A DNA stretch of 48,902 nucleotides, from assembly GCA_001899525.1 (NCBI GenBank), contig MKVY01000034.1:188979-237880 (forward strand), given 5' to 3'. A model generated the notes under the pieces. The model was not told the DNA's origin. It saw nothing but the letters and a program-made list of their open reading frames with translations, and made no database searches. The stretch comes from Rhizobiales bacterium 65-9. Its GTDB lineage: Bacteria > Pseudomonadota > Alphaproteobacteria > Rhizobiales > Beijerinckiaceae. The translations under genes were made by a program, and so were the position numbers. This document shows positions 26,447 through 35,626 of this stretch, piece by piece. Position 1 is the first letter of the stretch. Every line of letters begins with the position of its first letter.

Positions 26447-27181
26447 GTGTCCGACCAACCGCCGCCAATGACCCTGCAGCCCGCCCAGACGATCGGCGAT
26501 CCGTATCGGATCCCGTCGCGGTGGGATCGCCCGTTGCGAACGCTGGGCGACCGCGCGCTCGCATGGGCGCACTCCATCGTCGGCGACCACGCTTTCGTTC
26601 GGATGATCTATCTGAATCGGCATCGGGTCGGCGCGAATCTCTGGCGCTCGGCGCAGCCCACGCCCTACCAGATCGCCTGGTTCGCCAGGCGCGGCGTGCG
26701 GACAGTGGTGTCGCTGCGCGGAGGGCGGCGCCATGGCTCCTGGCCGCTGGAGCTGGAGGCCTGCGCCCGGCATGATCTGCGCTTCGTGGAGCTCGTCGTG
26801 CGCTCGCGCGGCGCGCCCGACCGGCAGACTATTCTTGACGCGGCGCGCTTTTTTGAGACGCTCGACTATCCCGCGCTCATCCACTGCAAGTCGGGCGCCG
26901 ACAGAGCCGGATTCGTCGCCGCGCTCTATATGATCCTGCAAGAAGGGGCGACCGCGAAGCAGGCGCTCAGGCAGCTCTCGTTTCGCTATGGGCATTTCCA
27001 CTGGGCGAAGACTGGTATTCTGGATGCTTTCTTCGAACGTTATCGCGATGAGGGCGAAGCGAAGGGGATCGCGTTTCTCGACTGGGTCGAGAACCATTAC
27101 GATCCGGAACGGCTGGAGCGCACGTTCAAGCCCCATTTCTGGTCAACTCTGATCAACGACCGCATCCTTCATCGGGAGTAG
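26447..27181 (+). CDS. Tyrosine/dual-specificity phosphatase-like protein
   Basis: The 244-residue protein has the cysteine phosphatase loop HCKSGADRAG (Cys147, Arg153; C-x5-R). It also has LWRSAQPTPYQIAWFARRGVRTVVSLRG, a pattern of the Siw14/DSP-like prokaryotic phosphatases. It has no signal peptide. A protein, inositol-phosphate or lipid-phosphate substrate is possible; the WaaE-like gene before it and the MsbA-like gene facing it make lipid A or LPS phosphate removal worth considering. The start is uncertain: GTG at 26447 or ATG at 26468, neither with a clear ribosome binding site. Confidence 0.78.
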   Translation: MSDQPPPMTLQPAQTIGDPYRIPSRWDRPLRTLGDRALAWAHSIVGDHAFVRMIYLNRHRVGANLWRSAQPTPYQIAWFARRGVRTVVSLRGGRRHGSWPLELEACARHDLRFVELVVRSRGAPDRQTILDAARFFETLDYPALIHCKSGADRAGFVAALYMILQEGATAKQALRQLSFRYGHFHWAKTGILDAFFERYRDEGEAKGIAFLDWVENHYDPERLERTFKPHFWSTLINDRILHRE

Positions 27182-27204
27182 CGGTTCGCCGGCGGGAGCG
27201 CGGG

Positions 27205-29079
27205 TCAGTCCGCGACGATGTCCGCACCCTCGAATTGAAGCCTGTGCAGACGCGCATAGATTCCGTTCGCCGCGATGAGCGAATCATGCGCGCCCGTTTC
27301 CACGACCCGGCCGCCCTCCATCACCGCGATCCTGTCGGCCGCGCGAATCGTGGACAGCCTGTGGGCGATCACCAGCGTCGTGCGTCCCTGCATCAGCCGG
27401 GTGAGCGCCTGCTGGACGAGACGCTCCGATTCCGCGTCCAGCGCGCTTGTCGGCTCGTCAAGAATGAGGATCGGCGCGTCGCGCACGAAAGCGCGGGCGA
27501 GCACGATGCGCTGCCGCTCGCCGCCCGAGAGGTTTCCGCCGCGATCGCCGACGCGCGTCTCATATTCGTCGGGCAGCGCCATGATGAAATCATGCGCCGC
27601 GGCGGCTTTCGCCGCGGCGACGATGTCGTCCTGACCGGCGTTCGGCCGGCCGAATCCGATATTGGCGCGGATCGTGTCGTCGAACAGCAGCACGTCCTGC
27701 GAGACCAGGGCGATCTGCGCGCGCAGGCTGTCGAGCGTGACGGCGCGAATATCGATTCCGTCGATGAGAACGCGTCCGTTCTGCGGATCATAAAGCCGCG
27801 GAGGAAGCGACAGCAGCGTCGATTTCCCCGAACCCGACCGCCCGACGATGGCTGTCGTCTTGCCTGCTTCCGCGACGAGGGAGGCGCCGTTGAGGGCCGC
27901 CACATCGGCGCGATAGGCGAACCGCACATCGTTGAAGGCGATTTCGCCCCGTCTGACGACAAGCGGCCGGGCGTCGGGCGCGTCAACGATCGTCGGCTTC
28001 TCGTCGAGCACCGTATAGATGCGTTCAAGCGCCGCGGCGGCCTGTTGAAGCACCGCGTTGACGTTGCCGAGGGACCGGATCGGCTGCGCCGCCAGTAGCA
28101 AGGCGGTCACGAAGCCGGTGAAATCGCCGATCGTGGAATCGCCGGATGAAATGCGCAGGCCGATGACGGACAGAACGACCGCGACAGCGACGCCGCCGCC
28201 GACTTCGAGCAGCGGATCCAGCCGGCCCCGCGCATTCGCCGCCTTTACGGCAAGCCCGTAGATGTCCTCAAACGAGCGCGCCGCGCGCGCTTTCAGATAG
28301 GTTTCGAGCCCATAGGCCTTGGCGACGCGCAAGCCGGACAGACCTTCCGCGACCTGGCTGGCCATCGCCGCCACCTGTCTCTGCGTGACGGCTGCGAAGC
28401 GGCGCAGCTTGTCGCCGACCTGCGCGATCGGCGCGCCGATCACCGGCGCGACGACGAGCGCGGCGAGCGTGAGTTTCCAGTCGATCCAAATCATCGCGCC
28501 GATCAGACAGATCGCTGTCGCGAGATCGCGCGCCACGACATTGATGATGCGCACGATCGCTTCGCGCACATAAAGAAAATCCGTGGTGAAGCGTTGCGTC
28601 AGCGCGGCCGGGCTTTCGCGGCCGGCCTGCGCGAGATCGGAATCGATCATCGCGGCGTAGAGCGCGGTTTGCATGTCGGCTTCGATGCGCGCCGAGACGC
28701 GATTCGTCAGGATGGTCTGGCCGAGAAGCGCGAAGCCCTTTGCGGCTGTGACCAGCACGACGAACGCCGCGATCACATGCACCAGCGCCGTCCCGCCTCC
28801 GAACATCCGCGCAAGCAGTTCGCGCGCGGCCGCGAACAGTCCCGCGTCGGTCGCGCTCGCGGCGCTCTGCCCCGCGAACAGGTCGAAGGCGAGCTTGATC
28901 AGGACGGGATAAAGGCTCGTCGCGCCGGCGATGACGAGAATGAGAAAGAGGATCGCGATGAAGCGCGGGAGATGGCGCGCCATCCAGTCGCGCCAAAGTC
29001 TGAGCAGAAGTTGCGAGGCGCGGGGAGAGGCGTCGACCATGACCATCAGCGGCGGCGCCGCCGACGTCAGGCGGGACAT
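27205..29079 (-). CDS. MsbA-like ABC transporter (fused permease and ATPase)
   Basis: The 624-residue half-transporter has six predicted membrane helices in the first 340 residues and an ATPase with Walker A GRSGSGKST, Q-loop ALVSQD, signature NLSGGERQR, Walker B ILILDEPTSA and the H-loop AHRLS. The order and the SALVSQDVLLFDDTIRANI-type region match MsbA, the lipid A-core flippase; multidrug exporters of the same class are the alternative. It is convergent with the phosphatase gene (23 bases apart), close to a WaaE-like glycosyltransferase, which supports an envelope lipid role. Confidence 0.85.
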   Translation of the reverse strand: MSRLTSAAPPLMVMVDASPRASQLLLRLWRDWMARHLPRFIAILFLILVIAGATSLYPVLIKLAFDLFAGQSAASATDAGLFAAARELLARMFGGGTALVHVIAAFVVLVTAAKGFALLGQTILTNRVSARIEADMQTALYAAMIDSDLAQAGRESPAALTQRFTTDFLYVREAIVRIINVVARDLATAICLIGAMIWIDWKLTLAALVVAPVIGAPIAQVGDKLRRFAAVTQRQVAAMASQVAEGLSGLRVAKAYGLETYLKARAARSFEDIYGLAVKAANARGRLDPLLEVGGGVAVAVVLSVIGLRISSGDSTIGDFTGFVTALLLAAQPIRSLGNVNAVLQQAAAALERIYTVLDEKPTIVDAPDARPLVVRRGEIAFNDVRFAYRADVAALNGASLVAEAGKTTAIVGRSGSGKSTLLSLPPRLYDPQNGRVLIDGIDIRAVTLDSLRAQIALVSQDVLLFDDTIRANIGFGRPNAGQDDIVAAAKAAAAHDFIMALPDEYETRVGDRGGNLSGGERQRIVLARAFVRDAPILILDEPTSALDAESERLVQQALTRLMQGRTTLVIAHRLSTIRAADRIAVMEGGRVVETGAHDSLIAANGIYARLHRLQFEGADIVAD

Positions 29080-29155
29080 CGCGGCTGTTCCAAGCCGCGT
29101 GACGCTGCTCGAACGCGGCCGCCTAGCACGCGGCCGCGTGAACCGACAAGAAGCC

Positions 29156-29383
29156 TCAGTCGTCGGAGGAGACGTTGGCCCTGATCACGGCTCCCGAGAC
29201 TGAGATGGGCGAAGAGGCTGAGGCCGAGGCTACGCTCGCCGGATGCTCCCCGGCGTCGAGCGTATGCTTGATGCCCATGCCGAGGGCGCCGATCAGGCTG
29301 ATATACCCGGCAAGCACCGCCGCCACGCAAAGACCGAAGCCGCGAAAGGGAACAGGACCTCGTCGTGAAGATGAATGTCTCAT
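29156..29383 (-). CDS. Possible small single-helix membrane protein
   Basis: The 75-residue open frame encodes a basic N-terminus, one hydrophobic helix (about residues 15-36, GFGLCVAAVLAGYISLIGAL) and a Ser/Ala-rich tail ending SSDD. I recognise no family. It lies 76 bases upstream of the MsbA-like gene on the same strand, so it could be its small partner. There is no convincing Shine-Dalgarno, and other frames are open here too, so it may not be real. Confidence 0.4.
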   Translation of the reverse strand: MRHSSSRRGPVPFRGFGLCVAAVLAGYISLIGALGMGIKHTLDAGEHPASVASASASSPISVSGAVIRANVSSDD

Positions 29384-29529
29384 GAACGGAAGCTACCACG
29401 AGCAGCCTGTTCACGAAATAACTTTGTTCATCTGGGGTTCAGGTTGAAAGCTATGCGCGGCGCGCAGGCGCGCCAAATTGGCGGCGCGCCCGCTGAAATC
29501 CGATTAACCATTTGAACCGAAAGGCAATT

Positions 29530-29604
29530 TGGAGCGGGCGAAGGGATTCGAACCCTCGACCCCAACCTTGGCAAGGTTGTGCTCTACCCCTGAGCTACAC
29601 CCGC
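29530..29604 (-). tRNA. tRNA-Gly (anticodon GCC)
   Basis: Read on the minus strand, the 75 bases fold as a complete cloverleaf. A seven-pair acceptor stem begins GCGGGTG and closes with CGCCCGC (one T-G pair). The D-arm has AGCTCAGGGGTAGAGC, the anticodon loop reads TTGCCAA (GCC), the T-arm has GGTTCGAATCC, and CCA is encoded. It reads GGC and GGU glycine codons. Confidence 0.97.
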
Positions 29605-29753
29605 ATCCTGGGTCGCCGCGTTCGCGCGGCGCGGCCGGGTCTATGCCCGAAACCGCAAGCGGATGCAACCGTGGCGGACGCTTTTCAAGGCGGGCCGATT
29701 CCCTTTCGCCCCCCGGGCGGATAGAGCGAGCCTCGCCAACGCGACGATCCGCC

Positions 29754-30266
29754 ATGACCTTCAGCCGCGCCGACCTCTTCGCCCGCTTCGACGAACTCGG
29801 AATCCGAACCGAGACGACCGAGCACGCCGCCGCTTTCACCGTCGAGCAGAGCCGGCGCGAGCGCGGCGAACTGCCCGGCGGCCACACCAAGAACCTGTTC
29901 CTGAAGGACAAGAAAGGACGGATATTTCTCGTCACCGCCCGCGAGCGCGCGCGCATCGATCTGAAGCGTCTGCATGAAGCCATCGGCGCGAGCGGCCGCC
30001 TGTCCTTCGCCAGCGCGGACCTCCTGATGCAGACGCTGGGCGTCACGCCCGGCTCGGTGACGTGCCTTGCGGTGATCAACGATGTGGAAGGGCGGGTCCG
30101 GCTCGTTCTGGACGCCGGCCTGATGGACGAGGCGACGATCTATGGCCATCCGCTCGAGAACACCGCGACCACCGCCATCGCGCGCGACGACCTTCTCCGT
30201 TTCCTGCGCGCCAGCGGCCATGACCCGCTGATCGTCGCGCTGCCGGAGCCGCCCGAGAGCGCTTGA
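29754..30266 (+). CDS. YbaK-family prolyl-tRNA editing (ProX/ProXp-type) deacylase
   Basis: The 170-residue protein is a stand-alone YbaK/INS-domain deacylase, which removes wrongly attached amino acids from tRNA(Pro) in trans. The ELPGGHTKNLFLKDKKGRIFLV segment carries the conserved lysine. LGVTPGSVTCLAVINDVEGRVRLVLD, the GHPLENTATTAI motif and a DLLRFLRASGHDP end match the ProXp-ala/PrdX group, so the likely substrate is Ala-tRNA(Pro). The ATG at 29754 fits the family start. It lies next to tRNA-Gly but on the opposite strand. Confidence 0.88.
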   Translation: MTFSRADLFARFDELGIRTETTEHAAAFTVEQSRRERGELPGGHTKNLFLKDKKGRIFLVTARERARIDLKRLHEAIGASGRLSFASADLLMQTLGVTPGSVTCLAVINDVEGRVRLVLDAGLMDEATIYGHPLENTATTAIARDDLLRFLRASGHDPLIVALPEPPESA

Positions 30267-30376
30267 TTAGCCTCTCGTGCGCTTGACCATCCCGCGCGAT
30301 TGTCATTTCAGGGTCGAGCGCCCATCTTTGCGGCGGGCGCCCTTCCGCCCGCCGATTGCGAATTCTGGATGATTCG

Positions 30377-31273
30377 ATGAGCCTGACCGACGCCGCCCCT
30401 GACGCGGGGCTGATCAAGGACACCACGACGGCGACCTTTCGTCAGGACGTGCTGACGGAATCCGCGAAGCAGCCGGTGCTCGTCGATTTCTGGGCGCCGT
30501 GGTGCGGTCCCTGCAAGCAGCTTGGACCCATCATCGAGAAGACGGTCAAAGCGGCTGGCGGCAAGGTCAAGCTCGTCAAGATGAACATCGATGATCATCC
30601 GCAGATTGCAGGCCAGCTCGGCATCCAGTCGATTCCGGCGGTGATCGCCTTTTCCCGCGGACAGCCGGTCGACGGCTTTGTCGGCGCGCAGCCGGAAGGC
30701 CAGATCAAGAGCTTCATCGAGAAGCTCGTGGGGCCGATGGGACCGACCGAAACCGAAGAGCTTGTCGCTGAAGCGGCGGCGCTGGCGGAAGAGGGCGACG
30801 CCGCCGGCGCAGCCGAAATCTACGGCGCCGTGCTCGCGCAGGAGCCCGACAATGTCGCGGCGATCGCGGGCTTCGCCAGGCTCCAGCTCGACATGGGAGC
30901 GACCGATCAGGCCCGGCGCATCATCGAGACCGCGCCGGCCGACAAGGCGAACAGCCCCGCCATCGCCGGCGTCCGCGCGGCGATCGAGCTGGCCGAACAG
31001 GCGTCGTCCGTTGGCGATCTCGACGAGCTGGCGAAGGCTGTCGAGGCCGATCCCGCCAACCATCAGGCGCGGTTCGACTTCGCCGTGGCGCTGAACGGCC
31101 GCGACCGGCGCGAGGAGGCGGTGGATCAGTTGATCGAGATCATCAGGCGCGATCGCAAATGGAACGAAGAGGCCGCGCGCAAGCAATTGCTGCAGCTCTT
31201 CGAGGCCTGGGGACCGATGGACGAAATGTCGATCGCGGGCCGTCGGAAACTGTCCGGCCTGCTTTATTCATAG
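30377..31273 (+). CDS. cnoX: CnoX/YbbN-like thioredoxin-TPR chaperone
   Basis: The 298-residue protein fuses an N-terminal thioredoxin domain with active site WCGPCK (Cys43, Cys46) to four TPR-like helical repeats from about residue 115. This is the CnoX (YbbN) architecture, a redox-linked holdase that hands clients to GroEL and DnaK. Unlike the E. coli protein it keeps both redox cysteines, so it may also reduce disulfides. The ATG at 30377 is preferred over a TTG at 30356. A hairpin (30331-30338 with 30347-30354) lies in its leader. It is followed after 21 bases by the Lon-domain gene. Confidence 0.88.
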   Translation: MSLTDAAPDAGLIKDTTTATFRQDVLTESAKQPVLVDFWAPWCGPCKQLGPIIEKTVKAAGGKVKLVKMNIDDHPQIAGQLGIQSIPAVIAFSRGQPVDGFVGAQPEGQIKSFIEKLVGPMGPTETEELVAEAAALAEEGDAAGAAEIYGAVLAQEPDNVAAIAGFARLQLDMGATDQARRIIETAPADKANSPAIAGVRAAIELAEQASSVGDLDELAKAVEADPANHQARFDFAVALNGRDRREEAVDQLIEIIRRDRKWNEEAARKQLLQLFEAWGPMDEMSIAGRRKLSGLLYS

Positions 31274-31294
31274 CTGGCGCAGCGCTGGACGATC

Positions 31295-31978
31295 ATGGGC
31301 ATCAACGCGGTCTATGAGGGAGCAAAGGATCTGCCGGCGCGGATTCCTGTCTTCCCGCTCGCCGGCGCGCTTCTGCTGCCGCGCGGCCAGATGCCGCTGA
31401 ACATCTTCGAGCCGCGCTATCTCGCGATGATTGACGACGCGCTTCGCGGGGATCGCGTGATCGGCATGATTCAGCCGGACGTCAGCAACGCCGAGGAGGC
31501 GGAGCGCATCACCACGCCCAAGCTATTCGAGATCGGCTGCGCCGGCCGAATCACGCAATTCGCCGAAACGGGCGACGGCCGCCTGATCGTGGCGCTGACC
31601 GGCATCGCCCGCTTCCGCATCGTCGAAGAGCTCACCTCCACCGCGCCCTATCGTCTCTGCGCGGTCGATTTCAACGCCTTTCCTCAGGATTTCGTCGCCC
31701 GGGCCGGCGAGGACGAGGTCGATCGAAACAAGGTTCTGAGCACGCTGAAGCGTTTCGTGAAAGCCAACAAGCTCGAAATCAACTGGAGCGAGATCGCGGA
31801 CGCGCCGAATGAAGCGCTCGTCAATGCGCTCGCGATGATGAGTCCCTACGGCGTCAAGGAGAAGCAGGCGCTCCTTGAGGCTTCGACTCTCAGGGATCGG
31901 GCCGAGTTCCTGGTGGCGATCACCGAATTCGAGCTCGCGCGCCGCGGCAGCGGCTCCGACAACACGCCTTTGCAGTAG
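31295..31978 (+). CDS. Lon N-terminal (substrate-binding) domain protein
   Basis: The 227-residue protein consists only of a Lon substrate-binding domain (LUPR/PUA-like): [36 protein letters not shown] and a C-terminal helical part with [18 protein letters not shown]. It has no AAA+ or protease domain, so it cannot itself degrade proteins. A role in substrate recognition or quality control is plausible beside the CnoX-like chaperone. It sits between the cnoX-like gene and the Trm112-like gene, all co-directional. Confidence 0.88.
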   Translation: MGINAVYEGAKDLPARIPVFPLAGALLLPRGQMPLNIFEPRYLAMIDDALRGDRVIGMIQPDVSNAEEAERITTPKLFEIGCAGRITQFAETGDGRLIVALTGIARFRIVEELTSTAPYRLCAVDFNAFPQDFVARAGEDEVDRNKVLSTLKRFVKANKLEINWSEIADAPNEALVNALAMMSPYGVKEKQALLEASTLRDRAEFLVAITEFELARRGSGSDNTPLQ

Positions 31979-32010
31979 CAACCCCGCGAATTCATCCGAG
32001 CGTCTTGTCC

Positions 32011-32217
32011 ATGAGCGAGCATCATCAGCCGGCGCCGCAGCCAGCGAGCGGAATCGATCCGAAGCTGCTGGAGATTTTGGTCTGCCCGGTCACCAAGGGC
32101 GTGCTTGAATATGACGCCGCGAAACAGGAGCTTGTTTCGCGCGCGGCGAAGCTCGCTTACCCCATCCGCGACGGCATTCCGATCATGCTGCCCGAAGAAG
32201 CGCGCAAGCTCGATTGA
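32011..32217 (+). CDS. Trm112-like zinc-binding-family small protein
   Basis: The 68-residue protein shows the Trm112/UPF0434 pattern: [28 protein letters not shown] and [21 protein letters not shown]. In bacteria these proteins act as partners of methyltransferases or are of unknown role. Only one cysteine of the usual cysteine pair set remains here, so zinc binding is doubtful. The ATG at 32011 is chosen over a TTG six bases upstream. It ends three bases from the convergent L,D-transpeptidase gene and follows the Lon-domain gene by 32 bases. Confidence 0.88.
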   Translation: MSEHHQPAPQPASGIDPKLLEILVCPVTKGVLEYDAAKQELVSRAAKLAYPIRDGIPIMLPEEARKLD

Positions 32218-32220
32218 CGG

Positions 32221-32820
32221 TCAGCGGTAGTACCAGAAGACGGGCGCGTCCGGCGCTGGCGACGCGCGCGGCGCGTCGATGAAGCCTGGAGCGGGATAGC
32301 GAACGCGCTGCTCGTTTCCGGGTCGGACGGTCGCGCTCATGTCGTCCTGCGCCATGACTCTCGCTTTCGCGCGTCGGCTGGCGTAGGCGCGCCCGTCGCC
32401 CGGCGCATTTCCGGAAATCGCGATGCGCGCGCCATGCTGCTTCACCAGCGAAAACAGCAGCGCCGCGTTGGCCGGGGATAGCCTGATGCAGCCGTGCGAC
32501 GCCGGCCGGCCGAGCATGGCGACCGAGCTTGTCGCGTGAATGGCGTAGCCGCCGCGAAAGAAGATCGAATGCGGCATCGGCGCATCGTCATATTTGCTTG
32601 AATAATGCATGCGCGCGAGACGTTGCGCGCCGTACTGGCCGGTCGGCGTGCGAAAGCCCTTCTTGCCCGAGGAAACCGGCCACTGATAGGCGCCGCCGCC
32701 GGGCGTCTCGACGCGCATCGTCTGCGACGCCAAATCGACGCGGATCGAGACCCGCGCGCTGGCTGCGACGGATGGCAGGAGCGCGAGTGCGAACGAGACA
32801 AGCGCGAGCGCGCGACGCAT
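32221..32820 (-). CDS. Periplasmic L,D-transpeptidase (YkuD domain)
   Basis: The 199-residue protein has a signal peptide (MRRALALVSFALALLPSVAASA) and a YkuD catalytic domain. Its catalytic motif is HATSSVAMLGRPASHGCIRL (His95, His109, Cys111), used to make 3-3 peptidoglycan cross-links or attach proteins to peptidoglycan. A basic, Pro-rich tail follows the domain. The ATG at 32820 has GGGAG upstream. It is convergent with the Trm112-like gene. Confidence 0.92.
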   Translation of the reverse strand: MRRALALVSFALALLPSVAASARVSIRVDLASQTMRVETPGGGAYQWPVSSGKKGFRTPTGQYGAQRLARMHYSSKYDDAPMPHSIFFRGGYAIHATSSVAMLGRPASHGCIRLSPANAALLFSLVKQHGARIAISGNAPGDGRAYASRRAKARVMAQDDMSATVRPGNEQRVRYPAPGFIDAPRASPAPDAPVFWYYR

Positions 32821-32938
32821 GACGATGCTCCCGGTCTGGCTTCCGCGCCTGAATGTCGCCGCAGCCGTGAAGACTTCCCTCACGAACAGCGTGACTCGGT
32901 CGTTAGGCTTTGTGAACCATCGCCTGAATGCGCTGGAT

Positions 32939-34129
32939 TCAAACCATCGCGCTGTGTCCGGCCGCACGCCGCATGAAGAAATCCTTGAGCTCCGGCGCGC
33001 GATCCACGACCCCCAGCCCGAGATCGCGCGCCAGCCGGATCGGAGTCGCATCGCTGGCGAACAGGCGGTTCAGCAGATCCGTCGTGACGCCCATCGCCAC
33101 GGCCGCGGCGCGGCGGCCGCGCTCATAGCGCGCCAGGGCCTGCGGATCGCCCGCGTCCAGCCCCAGGCGCGCCGCCTCGATGATTCGCGCGCTGAGCGCC
33201 TCGGCGTCCTCGAGGCCGAGATTGAGGCCCTGCCCCGCGAGCGGATGCACCACATGCGCCGCATCCCCGACCAGCGCCACGCGATCGCCGACGAACGCGC
33301 GCGCGACCTGATACCGGATCGGGAAGCCCGCGAGCGGAGTGGCGAGCCTGATCGATCCGAGTTCGGCGCCGAACCGGCGATCCAGCTCCTCCGCGAGATC
33401 GTCGGCGCGAAGCGCCAGCATGACCTCCGCGTTCGCGCGCGAATCGGTCCAGACGATCGACGAACGCCGGTCCGTCATCGGAAGGATGGCGAAGGGGCCG
33501 TCCGGCAGGAAATGCTGCACGGCCTCGCCGCCGTGATCGCGCTCATGCGCGACCTCCGCGACGAGGCCCGTCTGTCCATAGTCCCACCCCACAGTCCGGA
33601 TCCCGGCGAGATCGCGCGATGGCGACCGCGCCCCGTCGGCCGCCGCGAGCAGGGCGGCGCCGATGCGCCCGCCGTCGCTCAAATCCAGATGGATGACGGC
33701 GGCGGACGAATGAAGCGCGGCGACGCCGGCGGCTATCGGCCGGATTTGCAGGTCGGCCGCCGCGCTGCGCAGCGCTGCAAGCAGCACGGACTCGTCGAGG
33801 ATATGGGCCAGCGGCTCGTCGGCCGCGGCGAAAGCCAGCCGCTCCTGCCGGACCGGGTCGCGCAGCCGGCTGTCGGTGATCCGCATGCGCCAGACCGGCT
33901 GCGCCTGCGGCGCGAGCGCGTTCCAGACGCCTATGCGATCCAGGAAGCGGCGCGCCGCTCCGGCGATCGCGTAAGCGCGTCCCGGGCGGATCATGCGATC
34001 GGGCGCTGGATCGATGACCGCGACGCGCAGCGCGCCGCCCGAATCCCTGTGAATCGCGAGCGCGAGCGCGAGACCGGCGGCGCCGGCGCCGGCGATCGCG
34101 ACATCGACCCGTCGCGGATGCTCGTTCAT
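32939..34129 (-). CDS. FAD-dependent UbiH/COQ6-family hydroxylase
   Basis: The 396-residue flavoprotein has the N-terminal FAD-binding GAGAAGLALALAI, DGARSPSRDLAGI and the GDAAHVVHPLAGQGLNLGLEDA motif characteristic of ubiquinone-ring hydroxylases. It probably hydroxylates a polyprenylated intermediate of ubiquinone biosynthesis at the membrane; which carbon cannot be told. I set the start at the ATG at 34129, where the nucleotide-binding fold begins. It is divergent from the acyl-CoA thioesterase gene with 75 bases between. Confidence 0.9.
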   Translation of the reverse strand: MNEHPRRVDVAIAGAGAAGLALALAIHRDSGGALRVAVIDPAPDRMIRPGRAYAIAGAARRFLDRIGVWNALAPQAQPVWRMRITDSRLRDPVRQERLAFAAADEPLAHILDESVLLAALRSAAADLQIRPIAAGVAALHSSAAVIHLDLSDGGRIGAALLAAADGARSPSRDLAGIRTVGWDYGQTGLVAEVAHERDHGGEAVQHFLPDGPFAILPMTDRRSSIVWTDSRANAEVMLALRADDLAEELDRRFGAELGSIRLATPLAGFPIRYQVARAFVGDRVALVGDAAHVVHPLAGQGLNLGLEDAEALSARIIEAARLGLDAGDPQALARYERGRRAAAVAMGVTTDLLNRLFASDATPIRLARDLGLGVVDRAPELKDFFMRRAAGHSAMV

Positions 34130-34204
34130 GACGAGGCGCGCGCGGCGGCTTGACCGTTCGCGGCGCGGCGAGCCAGATCGAGGAAGCGGAAGGCGGATTC
34201 TGAC

Positions 34205-35071
34205 ATGGCGGCCACGATACAGGAACTCCTGGATATTCTCGCGCTCGAGCCGCTCGAGCACAATCTGTTCCGTGGCCGCAGCCCCCAGGTCGGCTGGCAG
34301 CGCGTCTTTGGCGGGCTGGTGATCGCGCAGGCGCTGGTCGCGGCCTACCGCACGGTCGACGGCCGTCCGCCCCATTCGCTTCACGCCTATTTTCTCCTGC
34401 CCGGCGATCCTTCGGTGCCCATCATCTACAATGTGGACCGCATCCGGGATGGCCGCAGCTTCACCACCCGCCGCGTGATCGCGATCCAGCACGGGCGGGC
34501 CATTTTCTCCCTGTCGGCCTCCTTCCAGACCGTCGAGGGCGGGCTGGAGCATCAGATCGCGATGCCCGACGTGCCTTCGCCGGAGGAGGTGCCGCCGCTG
34601 GACGCGCTGACGACGCGGCTGCCCGAAGCCGCGGAAGGGCTGGCCGCCCATTTCAGCAGCAAACGGCCGATCGAGATCCGCCCCATCGACATCGAGCGCT
34701 ATTTCTCCCGCGAGCAGCGGCCGCCGCTGTTCAATGTCTGGCTGCGGGCGCGCGAGGCGCTTCCCGACGACCCCATGATTCATCAATGCGCGCTGGCCTA
34801 CGCCTCGGACATGACCTTGCTCGACGCTTCGCTTCTTCCGCACGGACGCAGCCTGATCGAAAGCAGCATAGCCGGCGCGAGCCTCGATCACGCGCTCTGG
34901 TTCCATCGGCCCTTCCGCGCGGACGAGTGGCTGCTTTATTCGCAGGACAGCCCCTTCAGCGGCGGCGGGCGCGGCTTTGCGCGCGGATCGCTGTTTACGC
35001 GCGATGGAACGCTGGTCGCATCGGTGGCTCAGGAAGGATTGATCCGGATTCGCGTCGACAGGTCGCGCTGA
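34205..35071 (+). CDS. tesB: Acyl-CoA thioesterase II
   Basis: TesB hydrolyses acyl-CoA esters of medium to long chain. The 288-residue double-hotdog protein shows RGRSPQVGWQRVFGGLVIAQALVAA, HSLHAYFLLPGDPSVPIIY, DGRSFTTRRV and, in the second hotdog, HQCALAYASDMTLLDAS and HALWFHRPFRADEWLLY. The catalytic Asp/Thr/Gln triad lies in these regions. It is followed by the nitrogen-regulated glnK-amtB after a 190-base gap. Confidence 0.94.
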   Translation: MAATIQELLDILALEPLEHNLFRGRSPQVGWQRVFGGLVIAQALVAAYRTVDGRPPHSLHAYFLLPGDPSVPIIYNVDRIRDGRSFTTRRVIAIQHGRAIFSLSASFQTVEGGLEHQIAMPDVPSPEEVPPLDALTTRLPEAAEGLAAHFSSKRPIEIRPIDIERYFSREQRPPLFNVWLRAREALPDDPMIHQCALAYASDMTLLDASLLPHGRSLIESSIAGASLDHALWFHRPFRADEWLLYSQDSPFSGGGRGFARGSLFTRDGTLVASVAQEGLIRIRVDRSR

Positions 35072-35177
35072 CCTCGATTGACTAAAATTTAGGCGACATG
35101 CCCGTCTCTCGCCCAACGTGAAAGTGAATTCGCGTTGACCATGCCCGATTCGCGCGCCGCGAGCCGGGGCGAAAAGA

Positions 35178-35600
<423 letters not shown>

Positions 35601-35626
35601 TCTCTTTTCATCCTGGAGCCTGATTC

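Noticed and set aside
30331-30354. Hairpin before the CnoX-like gene as a terminator or riboswitch
   Set aside because: An eight-base stem is present but has no T-run or recognised ligand-binding features; noted only in the gene entry.
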